64,000 nucleotides of DNA from Rubrobacteraceae bacterium (GCA_030448125.1 JAUJNO010000002.1:286871-350870); one strand, 5' to 3'; counted from the stretch's first letter, positions 1 to 9,409 are shown. Notes: a model not told the origin generated them from the letters alone. Numbers and translations: made by a program.

Positions 1-696
1 AAGGCTCGCCCGCTTTACTACGTCCCGGTCGATCTCGCGCTTGAAAAGGAAGTTGGACCCGGCGGCGTTTACGTGGGCGCCGGGCTTGAGCCACTCGCCC
101 CGCAGCACCGGCTCCGCGGACGAAGTCATCGTCACCACGATATCCTGCGCCGCGGGCTCCTCGGGAGATTGGGTGGTCTCTATCTCCATCCCCAACCGCT
201 CGCCCATCTTCTCGGCGAACGCCTTGCGCGACTCTTCCGTGCGGCTGTGGACGACGACCCGGCCGAGCTTCTTCGCGGCGGCGATAGCCTCCAGCTGGCT
301 CTCTGCCTGCCAGCCCGCGCCGTAGATTCCCAGAGAGTTCGCGTCCTCGCGGGCGAGGTGCTTCGTGGCGACGCCGCTCGCGGCGCCGGTGCGGAGCTGG
401 CCGAGCTTGTCCGACTGCATGATGGAGAGTAGCTCGCCCGACCCGGGGTCGAAGAGCATCGTGTAGAAGCGGGCGCCGGCGCGAGCGACGGTGTAAGCCT
501 TGAGGCCCAGAGCCCCGATCTCCGGCGCCCCGGCGAACATCACGTTCAGGCCGCTTCCGGGCAGGGCGACGCGGCGGCGGGCGCGGTTCGTCGCGCGTCC
601 CTCGGCGTGCTGGCGCAGCACGTCCTCGACGGCGTCCAAGGTGGAGCGCATGTCGAGTAGGCCTTCGACCTCCTCTTCGGTGAGGAACAGGGTCAT
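1..696 (-). CDS. Ornithine cyclodeaminase / mu-crystallin family protein, 3' end outside window
   Basis: NAD(P)-dependent family that includes ornithine cyclodeaminase, alanine dehydrogenase and ketimine reductases. The visible 232 residues begin MTLFLTEEEVEGLLDM, carry the family's substrate-side segment (GLKAYTV, then a long SDKLGQLRTGAASGVATKHL stretch near residues 95-115) and a Rossmann start (SLGIYGAGWQA) followed by VVHSRTEES and VTMTSSAEPVL. The ATG at 694-696 is preceded on the minus strand by a strong GGGAGGAGA site. The reading frame is open to base 1, so roughly the last 90 residues are missing. It follows the membrane-protein gene at 763-1476 with a 66-base gap and may be cotranscribed. 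The exact substrate cannot be told from sequence. Confidence 0.93.
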   Translation of the reverse strand, partial: MTLFLTEEEVEGLLDMRSTLDAVEDVLRQHAEGRATNRARRRVALPGSGLNVMFAGAPEIGALGLKAYTVARAGARFYTMLFDPGSGELLSIMQSDKLGQLRTGAASGVATKHLAREDANSLGIYGAGWQAESQLEAIAAAKKLGRVVVHSRTEESRKAFAEKMGERLGMEIETTQSPEEPAAQDIVVTMTSSAEPVLRGEWLKPGAHVNAAGSNFLFKREIDRDVVKRASL

Positions 697-762
697 GTTG
701 TCTCCTCCCTATCGGGTCTCTGCTACGAGCGTACGGACGCTTCCTTTACGTTAGCTACTAAT

Positions 763-1476
763 CTAGGCCTCGGATCTCACTCGCCGGGCGGGAGGAGAAC
801 CGACGGAGCCGATGAGCATGAGTACCGAGACCACCGCTATCCAGAGCAGACCTACCAGGGCGCCGAGCAGGGGAATGAGGACGTGCAGTAGCGCGAGGAG
901 GGCGACCACGAAACCCGCCAGGGCCAGCCAGTTCGGCAGAACCCCTGTTCTGAGGGCTAACAGGGAGGTCGCGGTTACCAGCACCGAGGTCCCGACCTGA
1001 CAGAAATGGTACAGCCACGAGGCGAGCGCCAACGTCGCAAAGACTAGTTGAGAGTCCGGCTCGAAGTCCTCGAAGCGGCTCAGGGTCGCCGGGTGGGCGA
1101 TCTCGACCGCCACCCCCGCGTACGACAGCGTCGCGAACACTATCCCCCCTACCAGGGCGGCGGAGGAGAGCCATCCGCCCTCCTCGTCGCCCTCGGCGCT
1201 TCGCAGCACGCCATGCAGTGCCCCCAGGAACCACAGCAAAAAGAAGAAAGCGAAGATAGGGAGCACCCCGTTAAAGAACAGGAATACTCCTATTCCCTCG
1301 GCGAAGTAGTCGAACACGCCCTGGTCGGTAGAGGCGCGGTTGGGCGCGTCGGGGGAGCCTACTATGTAGGCGGGCACAAACAGGACCGCGTACAGGATGC
1401 CGCCGATTCCGCCGAGCCGCGCCGCCCTACCAGCCGTCGTTCGTCTACCCCCCGATTCGCTCGCCCTCCGACGCAT
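763..1476 (-). CDS. DUF4386-like integral membrane protein
   Basis: A 237-residue polytopic membrane protein. An Arg-rich start is followed by about six hydrophobic segments: GGILYAVLFVPAYIVG, FLFFNGVLPIFAFFFLLWFLG, the GGIVFATLSYAGVAV region, a LVFATLALASWLYHF segment, the LPNWLALAGFVVALLALL segment and the last LLWIAVVSVLMLI. The order and the short Arg/Glu-rich tail resemble DUF4386-type actinobacterial proteins, whose function is unknown. Several overlapping frames are open in both directions here, but only this frame gives a protein with sensible membrane topology. It starts next to the divergent trpG promoter region. Confidence 0.8.
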   Translation of the reverse strand: MRRRASESGGRRTTAGRAARLGGIGGILYAVLFVPAYIVGSPDAPNRASTDQGVFDYFAEGIGVFLFFNGVLPIFAFFFLLWFLGALHGVLRSAEGDEEGGWLSSAALVGGIVFATLSYAGVAVEIAHPATLSRFEDFEPDSQLVFATLALASWLYHFCQVGTSVLVTATSLLALRTGVLPNWLALAGFVVALLALLHVLIPLLGALVGLLWIAVVSVLMLIGSVGSPPARRVRSEA

Positions 1477-1897
1477 CCGTCTGCCTCCCTTTCGCTTACC
1501 CTTCGACGTCGATGCATACTAAGGGTAAGCAGGAGTTCGAGCAACAAAGTACCGTGGTGAGCAAGCGTTTTGTCGCGTGTTTGGCTCTGACCCTGGTAGT
1601 AAGTAGGGAGATAGGGAGTAGTAGCAGTCGTTTTTCCTTACTCTTGGAACCTCCGGCGTCTGGACCCTCCTGTGTCTCGCCGGAGGGGGAGCGAGGTGAA
1701 GCGCCTCCCGACTCCCCAAAAGCAGACGCATCGAACCTTCCGCCCGGATTCCGTATTACCCGTCCCGCGACGGCGTCGAAGACCGGGCGCGTGCCGGGGA
1801 CCTTCTCGACCTTTCCTCTGGCGAGGAGCAGGGTTGCGCGGCCCTCGTTTCTCCGACCATGCCGCACCGGTTGCTCCTTGCTACAATCTCGGGACTC
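1477..1897. other. 421-base intergenic region between divergent genes
   Basis: No gene is supported. It lies between the minus-strand membrane-protein gene and trpG. It has an AT-richer patch (about 1520-1640) and a possible hairpin with 8-base arms CTCCGGCG (1651-1658) and CGCCGGAG (1678-1685). I looked for a trp leader peptide or T-box and saw neither. The open frames across it have shadow-like composition. Confidence 0.5.
1882..1887 (+). promoter_or_regulatory. Putative -10 box of trpG
   Basis: TACAAT lies 10 bases before the trpG ATG (1898), so transcription would begin at or just before the start codon, giving a leaderless or nearly leaderless mRNA. No convincing -35 is seen. Confidence 0.45.
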
Positions 1898-2461
1898 ATG
1901 CGGGTTCTGGTCATAGACAACTACGACTCCTTTACGTACAACCTCGTCCAGTACCTCGGGGAGCTCGAGGCCGAGGTACTCGTCCGCCGCAACGACGAGG
2001 TCTCGCCCGAGGAGATCCCCGCGCTCCACCCGGACAGGATAGTCATCTCGCCCGGCCCGTGTACCCCGAACGAGGCCGGGATTTCACTTGGGGTTATAGA
2101 GAAGGCCCCCGAAGGGGTCCCCGTGCTCGGGGTCTGTCTCGGCCACCAGGCAATAGGACAGGCCTACGGGGGAAAGGTCGTGCGCGGGGAGCCGGTCCAC
2201 GGCAAGACCGCGAAGATCTTGCACGACGGCGAGGGGGTCTACAGGGGTCTGCCGCAGGGCTTCGAGGCGACGCGCTACCATTCACTTGTTATCCAGCCGG
2301 ATTCCGTGCCGGGGTGTCTCACCGTAACCAGTCGCACGGAGGACGGTGTGATCATGGGCGTAAGGCACCGGGAACTGCCCGTCGAGGGCGTCCAATTCCA
2401 CCCCGAGAGCGTTCTCACGCAGAGCGGTCGGGAGTTGCTCAAGAACTTCCTGGAGGGTTAA
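1898..2461 (+). CDS. trpG: Anthranilate / aminodeoxychorismate synthase glutamine amidotransferase subunit
   Basis: Class I glutamine amidotransferase of 187 residues that feeds ammonia to the chorismate-using TrpE or PabB subunit. The start MRVLVIDNYDSFTYNLVQYL is typical of the family. The nucleophile is Cys80 in GVCLGHQAIGQ, and the His-Glu pair is in VQFHPESV (His168, Glu170); the oxyanion loop ISPGPCTPNEAG is intact. The ATG at 1898 is chosen because family homology begins exactly there and a -10 box sits just upstream; the frame is also open further 5'. It heads trpG-trpD-trpC with 4 bases to trpD. No trpE is in the window, so the partner is elsewhere. A dual role in folate synthesis is possible. 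Confidence 0.96.
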   Translation: MRVLVIDNYDSFTYNLVQYLGELEAEVLVRRNDEVSPEEIPALHPDRIVISPGPCTPNEAGISLGVIEKAPEGVPVLGVCLGHQAIGQAYGGKVVRGEPVHGKTAKILHDGEGVYRGLPQGFEATRYHSLVIQPDSVPGCLTVTSRTEDGVIMGVRHRELPVEGVQFHPESVLTQSGRELLKNFLEG

Positions 2462-2465
2462 TCTC

Positions 2466-3497
2466 TTGCTCCGCGAGACCCTCGGAAAAGCCGCGGCCGG
2501 CGAGCCTCTCTCCGCTGGAGAGGCCGAGCGGGCGCTTGAAGAGATCATGGAAGGCACCGTCAACCCGGTAGTGACGGCAGCACTGTTGACCGCCCTGCGG
2601 GTACGCGGCGAATCTGTCGGGGAGATAGTTGGCTTCGCCCGCGCCATGCGCCGCTTCGCCGAGAAGGTCGAGGCCCCCGAGGGCGTCGTCGACACCTGCG
2701 GCACCGGGGGTGACGCGAAGGGCACCATCAACGTCTCGACGGCGGCGGCGTTCGTGGCGCGTGGAGCGGGCGTCGTGATCGCCAAACACGGCAACCGGGC
2801 CGCCACGAGCCGGGCCGGCTCGGCCGACGTCCTCGAAGCTCTGGGGGCCGAGATAGGGCTCGGACCGGAGGAGGTCGGCCGGTGCATAGAGGAGGTCGGG
2901 ATCGGGTTTATGTTCGCCCGCACTCACCACCCGGCAATGCGCCACGTCGTCCCCGTGCGGGCCGAGCTGCCCTTCAGGACCGTCTTCAACCTCCTGGGTC
3001 CCCTGACCAACCCGGCCGGGGCCAGGCGGCAGCTCGTCGGCGTCTTCCACCGCGACTACGTCCGTCCGGTGGCCGAGGCCCTGTGGGAACTCGGAGCCGA
3101 GAAGGCGCTCGTCGTACACGGGACGGACGGCCTAGACGAGATCACCGCGACCGGCCCGACCCTCGTAGCGGAAGTCTCGGACGGTGACGTTACGGAGTAC
3201 GAGATCTCGCCGGAACAGTTCGGCCTCCCTCGCCACGCCCCCGACGGCCTCCTCGGTGGCGACGCCCACCTGAACGCCCGCGTCCTGCGCGACGTCCTCT
3301 CCGGCGAGGAGAGGGGCGCCGCCCGCGACGTGATCCTGCTGAACGCCGGCGCCGCCATCTACGTCTCCGGCAAAAAGACCATCGAAGAAGGCGTCCACCT
3401 CGCCGAAGAATCCATCGCGAGCGGGACCGCCGCTAAGGCACTAGAGAGCTTCGTCCGCGCGACCCGCCGTCTGTCAGGCGTCGGAGGCGCCGTATGA
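2466..3497 (+). CDS. trpD: Anthranilate phosphoribosyltransferase
   Basis: Transfers phosphoribose from PRPP to anthranilate, second step of tryptophan synthesis. The 343-residue protein has the usual length. Visible family motifs are the PRPP-binding DTCGTGGDAKGTINVST near residue 80, KHGNRAATSRAGSADVLEALG, the anthranilate-binding FMFARTHHPAM, and the NLLGPLTNPAGARRQLVGV stretch. The start is TTG at 2466, 4 bases after the trpG stop. Its stop overlaps the trpC ATG (3494), so translation is probably coupled. No damage is seen. Confidence 0.97.
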   Translation: MLRETLGKAAAGEPLSAGEAERALEEIMEGTVNPVVTAALLTALRVRGESVGEIVGFARAMRRFAEKVEAPEGVVDTCGTGGDAKGTINVSTAAAFVARGAGVVIAKHGNRAATSRAGSADVLEALGAEIGLGPEEVGRCIEEVGIGFMFARTHHPAMRHVVPVRAELPFRTVFNLLGPLTNPAGARRQLVGVFHRDYVRPVAEALWELGAEKALVVHGTDGLDEITATGPTLVAEVSDGDVTEYEISPEQFGLPRHAPDGLLGGDAHLNARVLRDVLSGEERGAARDVILLNAGAAIYVSGKKTIEEGVHLAEESIASGTAAKALESFVRATRRLSGVGGAV

Positions 3498-4263
3498 GCG
3501 ACCGCCCGACCGTCCTCGACGACCTCACCGCCGCCGCGCTCGCCCGAGCCGGGGAGCTGCAAGCCAGTACCGACCTCGACAACCTCTACCAGGAGGCGCT
3601 CCTCTTCGAGAAGCGCGACTTCACCGCCACCCTCAGAGCTCCCGGCCTCTCCGTCATCGCCGAGATAAAGCGGGCCTCCCCCTCGGTCGGGTTCATAAGC
3701 GACGCCGACCCCGCCGATTGGGGTGCCAGGTATGAGGCCGAAGGCGCCTCCTGCCTCTCCGTCCTCACCGAACCCGACCGCTTCAAGGGCTCCCTGCAAG
3801 ACCTGGACAACGTCCGCGAGCGCGTCGCACTCCCCGTTCTGCGCAAGGACTTCACCGTGGACGAGGCGCAGGTGCTCGAAGCGGGAACGCGTGCCGACGC
3901 CGTCCTCCTTATCGCCGCCCTCTTCGACGCCGCCTCGCTCGCCCGCTACATCTCTCTGGCCGTAGAGCTCGGACTCACCCCGCTCGTCGAGGTCCACGAC
4001 GAGGCCGAGGCGGACCTCGCACTGGAGTCTGGCGCGCAGGTTATAGGGGTCAACAACCGCGACCTGCGGGACTTCACCGTAGACCTCGGGACCTTTGAGA
4101 GGCTCGCCCCGCGTCTGGCGGGCGCGACGCTCGTCGCCGAGAGTGGCGTCAAGACCCCGAGGACGCCCGGCGTTTGCGAGATGCTGGGGCCGACGCGGTG
4201 CTCGTCGGGGAGGCGGCGATGCGCGACCCGGCGCTCGTCGCGAAGCTCTCCGCGCTACCCTGA
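3494..4263 (+). CDS. trpC: Indole-3-glycerol-phosphate synthase, single-base frameshift near 3' end
   Basis: Converts carboxyphenylamino-deoxyribulose phosphate to indole-3-glycerol phosphate. The first 220 residues are a normal IGPS: SVIAEIKRASPSVG (catalytic Glu and Lys), VLRKDFTVDEAQV, DAVLLIAAL, GVNNRDLRDFTVDL and VAESGVKTP. After CCCC at 4155-4158 the frame gives nonsense, while the +1 frame resumes as EDARRLRDAGADAVLVGEAA and MRDPALVAKLSALP, ending at TGA 4261-4263. One missing C in the run explains this exactly. The lost piece holds the phosphate-binding GEAAM strand, so either the base is a sequencing omission or the enzyme is dead. Without correction the frame runs to 4270. A DUF2585 gene follows at once. 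Confidence 0.9.
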
Positions 4264-4266
4264 CAA

Positions 4267-4848
4267 GTGAGCCTGGTCGCTTCGGAGTCTGATAGGAGAA
4301 ATGTCTGGCCGTGGCTCGCCATTGCCATCACCCTGGTGATCGTCACCTTCCAACTGCATTACCAGGGACGCCTGTGGCTGTGCTCCTGCGGACGATTCTT
4401 GCCGTGGGTGGGCGACGCCTGGAGTTCCGACACTTCCCAGCACCTGCTCGACCCCTACAGCTTTACGCACGTGCTGCACGGGTTCGTCTTCTGCTGGTTG
4501 ATAGGGTGGTTCGCGCCGCGCTTGTGGTGGGCCTGGCAGCTCTGGCTGGCGGTTGCGGCCGAGTCGGTATGGGAAGTGATCGAGAACTCGGACTTCGTTA
4601 TCCAGAGGTACCGTGAAGCGGGTGCGCTCGGCTATTTTGGAGATACGATCGTCAACTCGCTCGGTGACATCGCGATGTGCGGCTTTGGTTTCGTGCTGGC
4701 CCGGTATCTCGGGTTCGGTCGGTCGCTGGCGCTGTTCGTCGCGGTGGAGGTAGTGCTGCTATTCTGGATCAGGGACAGTCTGCTTCTAAACGTTGTGATG
4801 TTGATCTACCCGGTAGAATGGATCAAGCAGTGGCAGGCTGGCTTTTAG
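4267..4848 (+). CDS. DUF2585 (UPF0314-like) integral membrane protein
   Basis: A 193-residue protein with hydrophobic segments at about 14-30, 75-95, 97-115 (WWAWQLWLAVAAESVWEVIE), 135-155 and 160-180. The WLCSCGRFLPWVGDAWSSDTSQHLLDPYSFTHVLHG core, with its SQHxxDPYSxTH pattern, is the hallmark of DUF2585; function is unknown. It starts with GTG at 4267, three bases after the corrected trpC stop, so it may be read from the trp transcript. It marks the left boundary of the damaged accessory block. Confidence 0.85.
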   Translation: MSLVASESDRRNVWPWLAIAITLVIVTFQLHYQGRLWLCSCGRFLPWVGDAWSSDTSQHLLDPYSFTHVLHGFVFCWLIGWFAPRLWWAWQLWLAVAAESVWEVIENSDFVIQRYREAGALGYFGDTIVNSLGDIAMCGFGFVLARYLGFGRSLALFVAVEVVLLFWIRDSLLLNVVMLIYPVEWIKQWQAGF

Positions 4849-4867
4849 CATACAGTGGGGATTCTAT

Positions 4868-7800
4868 ATGAATTTGACACTTCGCACGGCGATTGCGACG
4901 TTCGGGTCCGAAGCCAAGGCGAAACTGGCAAACGTCGCGGCGACGGGGGAGCCGGAGGACCAGCTCCGCGCGCCGCTCGAACACCTTGTCGCGGATCTAG
5001 CCGAGCTTTCGGGCTGAACCGCAGTCGCGGCTGTCGGCGAGTCGCTGGCCGATTTGAAGACACGCCCCGATTATGCGATTACCGTTTATGATGCGCTCAT
5101 CGGGTTTATTGAGGTTAAGGCTCCCGGCAAGGGTATCCCCGCAGGTTCAAGAATCGTCACGACAAGGAGCAGTGGGAGAAACTCCAGTCGCTCCCGAATC
5201 TGATCTACACGGATGGCAACGAGAGCCTCTGGCGTAGCGGCGAATTGGTGGGCTCTCTCGTGCACCTCACCGGGGACGTCGAAACCTCCGGGGCCGCTCT
5301 CGATACTCCGACTAGCCTGCTGAGCCGTTTTGAAGACTTCATCACCTGGGACCCCATTCCTCCACGCGATGCGAAGCAACTCGCCGAGGTGAGCGCCCGG
5401 CTATGCCGGCTGTTGCGTGACGAGGCAGTTGGCGCTTGGGGCCCGGCTTAACCGCGCTCGCGGCCGACTGGAGAAAGTTGCTCTTTCCCGAAGCCTCCAA
5501 CGAGCAGTTCGCCGATGGGTACGCCCAGGCGGTCACGTTCGGCCTGCTAATGGCCCGGGCGCGAGATCGAGCTAAGCGCGGGTCTCGACCAGGTTGCCGT
5601 CAACTGGGACGGACGAACTCGCTGATCGGCACCGCTCTACGCATTCTGACAGACGATGCGGAGAACCAGGCGACGTTGAAGACTTCGAGGCACACTCACG
5701 CGGGTACTCGATGAGGTCCACTGGACGGCTATTAGCAAGGGCGATCCCGACGCGTGGCTCTATTTCTACGAGGATTTCCTGGAGGTCTACGACAATAAAC
5801 TCCGCAAGCAAACCGGCTCGTAGAGGTCGTCGGTGCGATGGTTGATTGGTCGACGATGTGCTTCGCGATCGATTCGAGCTCTCCGCGGGTCTGGCGTCTC
5901 GAAGTGACCGTGGCGGACCCCGCGGTCGGCACGGGCACCTTTCTGCTCGGAATATTGCGTCGTATCGCCGCGACGGTTGAAGCGAACGAGGCCCTGGTGC
6001 TGTGCCCGCGGCAATCGATGCCGCCGTGGGGCGTCTGGTAGCGTTCGAGATCCACTCGGGCCGTTCGCGGTCGCGCAGTTGCGTATTCTAGCCGAGCTTG
6101 CGGACCTCACCGGAACTGCTGCGCCGACAGCACCGCTGCAAATGTTCGTTACCGACGCGCTCGGCAACCCTACGAAGAGCAAGATTGGCTGCCCGCGATC
6201 TTCGGTCCGATCGCAAAGTCCCGGCAGCAAGCGAACGACATCAAGCGGCAAGAGCCGATCACGGTGGTGATAGGCAACCCGCCGTACAAGGAGAAGGCGA
6301 AGGGTCGCGGTGGATGGGTGGAGTCCGGTAACGCCGTCGAGTCCGCGCCGCTCGCGGCGTGGATGCCGCCGCGCAGTGGGGGATCGGGGCGCACGCGAAG
6401 CATCTGCGTAACCTGTACGTATACTTCTGGCGCTGGGCAACGTGGAAGGTGTTCGACCACCACCCGGACGAACGGGGATCGTCTGCTTCATCACGGTGGC
6501 GGGCTTCCTCAACGGACCCGGCTTCGAGAAGATGCGCGACTACCTCCGGCGGACGACCGACGAGGTCTGGGTGATCGACTGCTCGCCGGAGGGTCACCAG
6601 CCTGCGGTCAACACCAGGATCTTCGAGGGCGTACAGCAACCCGTGTGCATCGTGCTTGCGTCCAGGTCTCCGGGTACCGACCGGGAGGTGCCAGCGACGG
6701 TTCGCTACCGATCGCTCCCGCTGGGCATCGGCGGGACAAGTTCGATGCGTTAAGCGAGTCTGGCCCTCGACACCGATGGCTGGATGGAGTGCTCGACGGA
6801 GTGGCGCGCTCCATTCTTGCCGGAGGTAGGAGCGTGGTCGACGTATCCGGCGCTCGAAGACCTGTTCGTCTACAACGGCTCCGGCGTGATGCCCGGCCGT
6901 ACCTGGATAATCGCCCCCGATGCTGAGTCCCTACGGCGGCGTTGGCGGACGCTCATCGAGGCGCCGGCCGACCGCAAGGAGGATCTGTTCCATCCGCATC
7001 TCCGCCAGGGAGAACCGGGTGACAAGCACAGCAAGCGAGTGGTGGCGAAGGGACTGCCCGGCTACGAACCACGCCCGACGCCCGTGGCCGACGAGCGAGC
7101 CTGGTATCCCGCCGGTGCGCTACGCGGTTCGTTCATTCGACCGCCAGTGGATCATTCCCGACAATCGGCTGATCAACCAGCCCAACCCGGAGTTGTGGAA
7201 GTCGTACTCCGAGCGCCAGGTGTACTTGACGGCGCTCTCTCGGACATCGCCCTCGGCGGGTCCCGCGCTTACCTTCACGGGGCTGATCCCCGACCTCGAC
7301 CACTACAAGGGCTCGTTCGGTGGCCGCGTATTCCCGCTATGGCACGATAGCGATGCTACCATTCCCAACATTCCTCCGGACCTGCTCGCCTATCTTGAGC
7401 AGAGATACCAGAGGCGGTTAGGCGGAGGATCTGATGGCCTACATCGCCGCGGTTGCGGCACACCCGGCGTTCACCGCTCGTTTTAAATCCGATCTCGCGC
7501 AGCCGGGTCTACGGGTTCCGCTAACGGCCGACGGCGAAATCTTTGCCGCCGCGGCCGAGCTCGGACGCACGGTCATCTGGCTTCACACGTTCGGCGAGCG
7601 GTTCGTGGACCCTGGCAGTGGTCGGCCTGCGGGGCCGCCGCGGCTGGCACCAGGCGAAGCGCCGCGAGTCCCCGTGTCCGGTGCGATACCGCCGGATCCC
7701 TCAGCGATGCCCGACACCCTCGACTACGATGCCGTCAACCGCAGGCTGCTGGTGGGGGGCGGGTACGTGGAGGGCGTGGATGCTCGGGTGTGGAGCTACG

Positions 7801-8134
7801 AGGTCTCCGGTAAGCAGGTGCTACGCCAGTGGTTCAGCTACCGCAAGGCGAACCGTGAGCGGCCGATCATCGGCGACCGGCGACCGCCGTCAAAGCTGGA
7901 GACCTTCAGCCCGATCACTGGCTCGCCGAGTACACGACGGAACTCATAAACCTGCTCAACGTGCTCGGCCGGCTCGTCGATCTCGAGCAAGCCGACCTAC
8001 TCGAACGGATCTGTTCTGCCCAGACGATCTCTGCCGGTGAGTTGCGCGAGGCAGGCGCGCTCACCGTGCATGCTGGTTCAGCGAGGAAAAGTGCGGCGAC
8101 AGATTCATCAGAGCAGACGAGCCTGCTTGGCTGA
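4868..8134 (+). pseudogene. Decayed type ISP restriction-modification (N6-adenine methylase) gene
   Basis: Across 3.3 kb the three forward frames in turn give one recognisable protein of the LlaBIII-like type ISP class (single-chain nuclease, helicase/ATPase and adenine methylase), of which the methylase half is clearest. From 4868 it reads MNLTLRTAIATFGSEAKAKL, stops at a TGA after DLAELSG, then continues with DLKTRPDYAITVYDALIGF and IEVKAPGKG (nuclease-like D...E-x-K). Later pieces are QWEKLQSLPNLIYTDGNE, LCRLLRDE, NQATLKTS, TVADPAVGTGTFLLGILRRI (SAM motif I, about 5910-5965), VVIGNPPYKEKAKGRG (NPPY, about 6265-6310), VCFITVAGFLNGPGFEKMRD, NPELWKSYSERQVYLTALSR and a C-terminus ending EQTSLLG at TGA 8132-8134. 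I count at least ten frame changes plus an internal stop, well beyond the indel level of neighbouring genes. It cannot make a working enzyme. Confidence 0.9.
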
Positions 8135-8274
8135 CCGCGCAGAGTTACCCACGGCGGCAGTGCCGGCGGTCCGACCTCTTGGCTGAAGGTCTAGGCTTGC
8201 TGGGGAAGTACTTTGAGCCGATCGGTCGTTGGCAGACGAGGAGCCGAGAGCATCTGACCGGGATCGAAGGTCGC

Positions 8275-8389
8275 GTTCAGCTCGAGATCTTGTCTCTCTC
8301 GGATAGGAGCTCCTGGATCTCCGCTTTGTTCTCTTCGTGGGCGCCCTCACCGAAGTGCTGGTAGCGGATGTAGCCGTCCGAGTCGATCA
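8275..8389 (-). pseudogene. 3'-end fragment of a redoxin gene (repeat copy A)
   Basis: Read on the minus strand this gives about 38 residues ending DGYIRYQHFGEG ... EIQELLSERDKISS and a stop, matching the end of the intact redoxin gene at 13267-13977. The 48 bases 8275-8322 are identical to 9378-9425 in copy B, and the rest differs from B at only a few positions. There is no start or upstream part. It abuts an hsdS tail at 8389. The preceding 140 bases (8135-8274) hold nothing I recognise. Confidence 0.8.
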
Positions 8390-8472
8390 TGGCGCTGGAG
8401 GCCCGTTGGGAGAAGACATGGCAGATCAAGCAGGGCATGATGCAGGAGCTGTTGACTGGAGGACGCGGCTAG
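8389..8472 (+). pseudogene. Type I restriction specificity subunit (HsdS) C-terminal fragment
   Basis: An open 27-codon stretch reads MALEARWEKTWQIKQGMMQE then LLTGGRG and a TAG. The segment ALEAR...K..KQGMMQELLTG is the very conserved end of HsdS proteins, which direct type I restriction complexes to their DNA target. Nothing of the rest of the gene, nor hsdM or hsdR, is present. It joins directly to the redoxin fragment at 8389, so an old recombination joint lies here. Confidence 0.75.
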
Positions 8473-8564
8473 TATAAGTCTGGACGCATGGGTGGACCAA
8501 CGCCGGAGGAGTGTAAACTCACGTAACGAAGCCCAGCTAAGGAAAGAACGAGGAGGGAGTGCGC

Positions 8565-9230
8565 GTGGCAGAGGCGCTGAAGAGCCCGTCGGAGGGGAGG
8601 GTCACCCTGCGCAACGTGAGTTGGGAGACGTACGAGCGGCTACTGGAGGAGGACCCCGGCCGTTCGGCGCCGCGCTTCTTCTACGACCGGGGGGTGCTGG
8701 AGATCGTGAGCCCGTCTTTCGAGCATGAGCAGATCGTGGGAGTCATCGCCTCACTGATCGAAGAAATGGCCGTGGAGATGGAGATCGATGTGGTGGGCGC
8801 CGGCTCGACCACGTTCAACCGCGAGGATCTCTTGCGCGGCTTCGAGCCCGACGTAAGCTTCTACTTTTCGGAGAACGCTTCGAGGGTCCGGGGCAAGCGG
8901 AGGATCGACCTCGACGCCGGCGACCCGCCGCCGGACCTCGTCGTCGAGGTGGACATTACCAGCCCCTCCGCGAGCAAGCTCCCCATCTACGCCCACCTTG
9001 GAGTGGCCGAGGTGTGGCGTCACGACGGCGCCCGGCTGACGATACTCGGGCTAGTACGGCAGGACGCCGAAGAAGAAGGGTACTACGCCGAGATTCCCGA
9101 GAGCTCCTTCCTGGCGCCGGCGAGTGTCGAGTCGCTCACGCGCTTTGTCGAAGAGGGATTGACGTCAGGGCGACCGGCCTGGACGCGCAGGGTGCGCGAG
9201 TGGGCGCGTGAACTGCGTAGAAACCACTAG
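8565..9230 (+). CDS. Uma2 family (DUF820) putative restriction endonuclease
   Basis: A 221-residue protein of the Uma2/DUF820 family, a PD-(D/E)xK-type nuclease fold of unclear role that is often present in many copies per genome. The family core is visible: ETYERLLEEDPGRSAPRFFY, YDRGVLEIVSPSFEHEQI, RGFEPDVSFYF (Asp of the nuclease site, about residue 96) and DLVVEVDITSPSASKLPIY (Glu/Asp strand). GTG at 8565 is chosen because AGGAGG at 8551-8556 is then 8 bases away; the GTG at 8559 is too close. It is intact, unlike everything around it, and stands between redoxin-fragment copies A and B. Confidence 0.88.
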   Translation: MAEALKSPSEGRVTLRNVSWETYERLLEEDPGRSAPRFFYDRGVLEIVSPSFEHEQIVGVIASLIEEMAVEMEIDVVGAGSTTFNREDLLRGFEPDVSFYFSENASRVRGKRRIDLDAGDPPPDLVVEVDITSPSASKLPIYAHLGVAEVWRHDGARLTILGLVRQDAEEEGYYAEIPESSFLAPASVESLTRFVEEGLTSGRPAWTRRVREWARELRRNH

Positions 9231-9274
9231 AGGGTGTCGTGTACCCGTTTACGGGCAGCAGACGGGAGAGCGGT

Positions 9275-9409
9275 ATGCGGACGGAGAGGTTGGAGGTCCG
9301 GCTGGACCCCGAGATGCGCTCGAAGCTCGAAGAATGTCGGCAGCGGCGAGGGGAGATCAGCATCCGAGAATTGAACCGTTCAGCTCGAGATCTTGTCTCT
9401 CTCGGATAG
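9275..9409 (+). pseudogene. Truncated ribbon-helix-helix (CopG-like) ORF
   Basis: A 44-codon frame begins MRTERLEVRLDPEMRSKLEE and continues CRQRRGEISIRELNRS. This resembles the first strand and first helix of CopG/Arc-type antitoxins or repressors. From about base 9378 the frame runs into redoxin-fragment copy B read in the wrong sense and stops at TAG 9407-9409, so the natural second helix is lost. It follows the Uma2 gene by 45 bases; whether the two were once a pair is unknown. Confidence 0.5.

Noticed and set aside
1651..1685. A trp attenuator or T-box upstream of trpG
   Set aside because: Only a simple hairpin is present; no Trp-rich leader peptide, no T-box consensus and no T-run were found, and the -10 box lies downstream of it.
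1496..2029. Long minus-strand open frames across the trpG upstream region
   Set aside because: No family-like pattern, they overlap the trpG start and have the composition of antisense shadows in GC-rich DNA.
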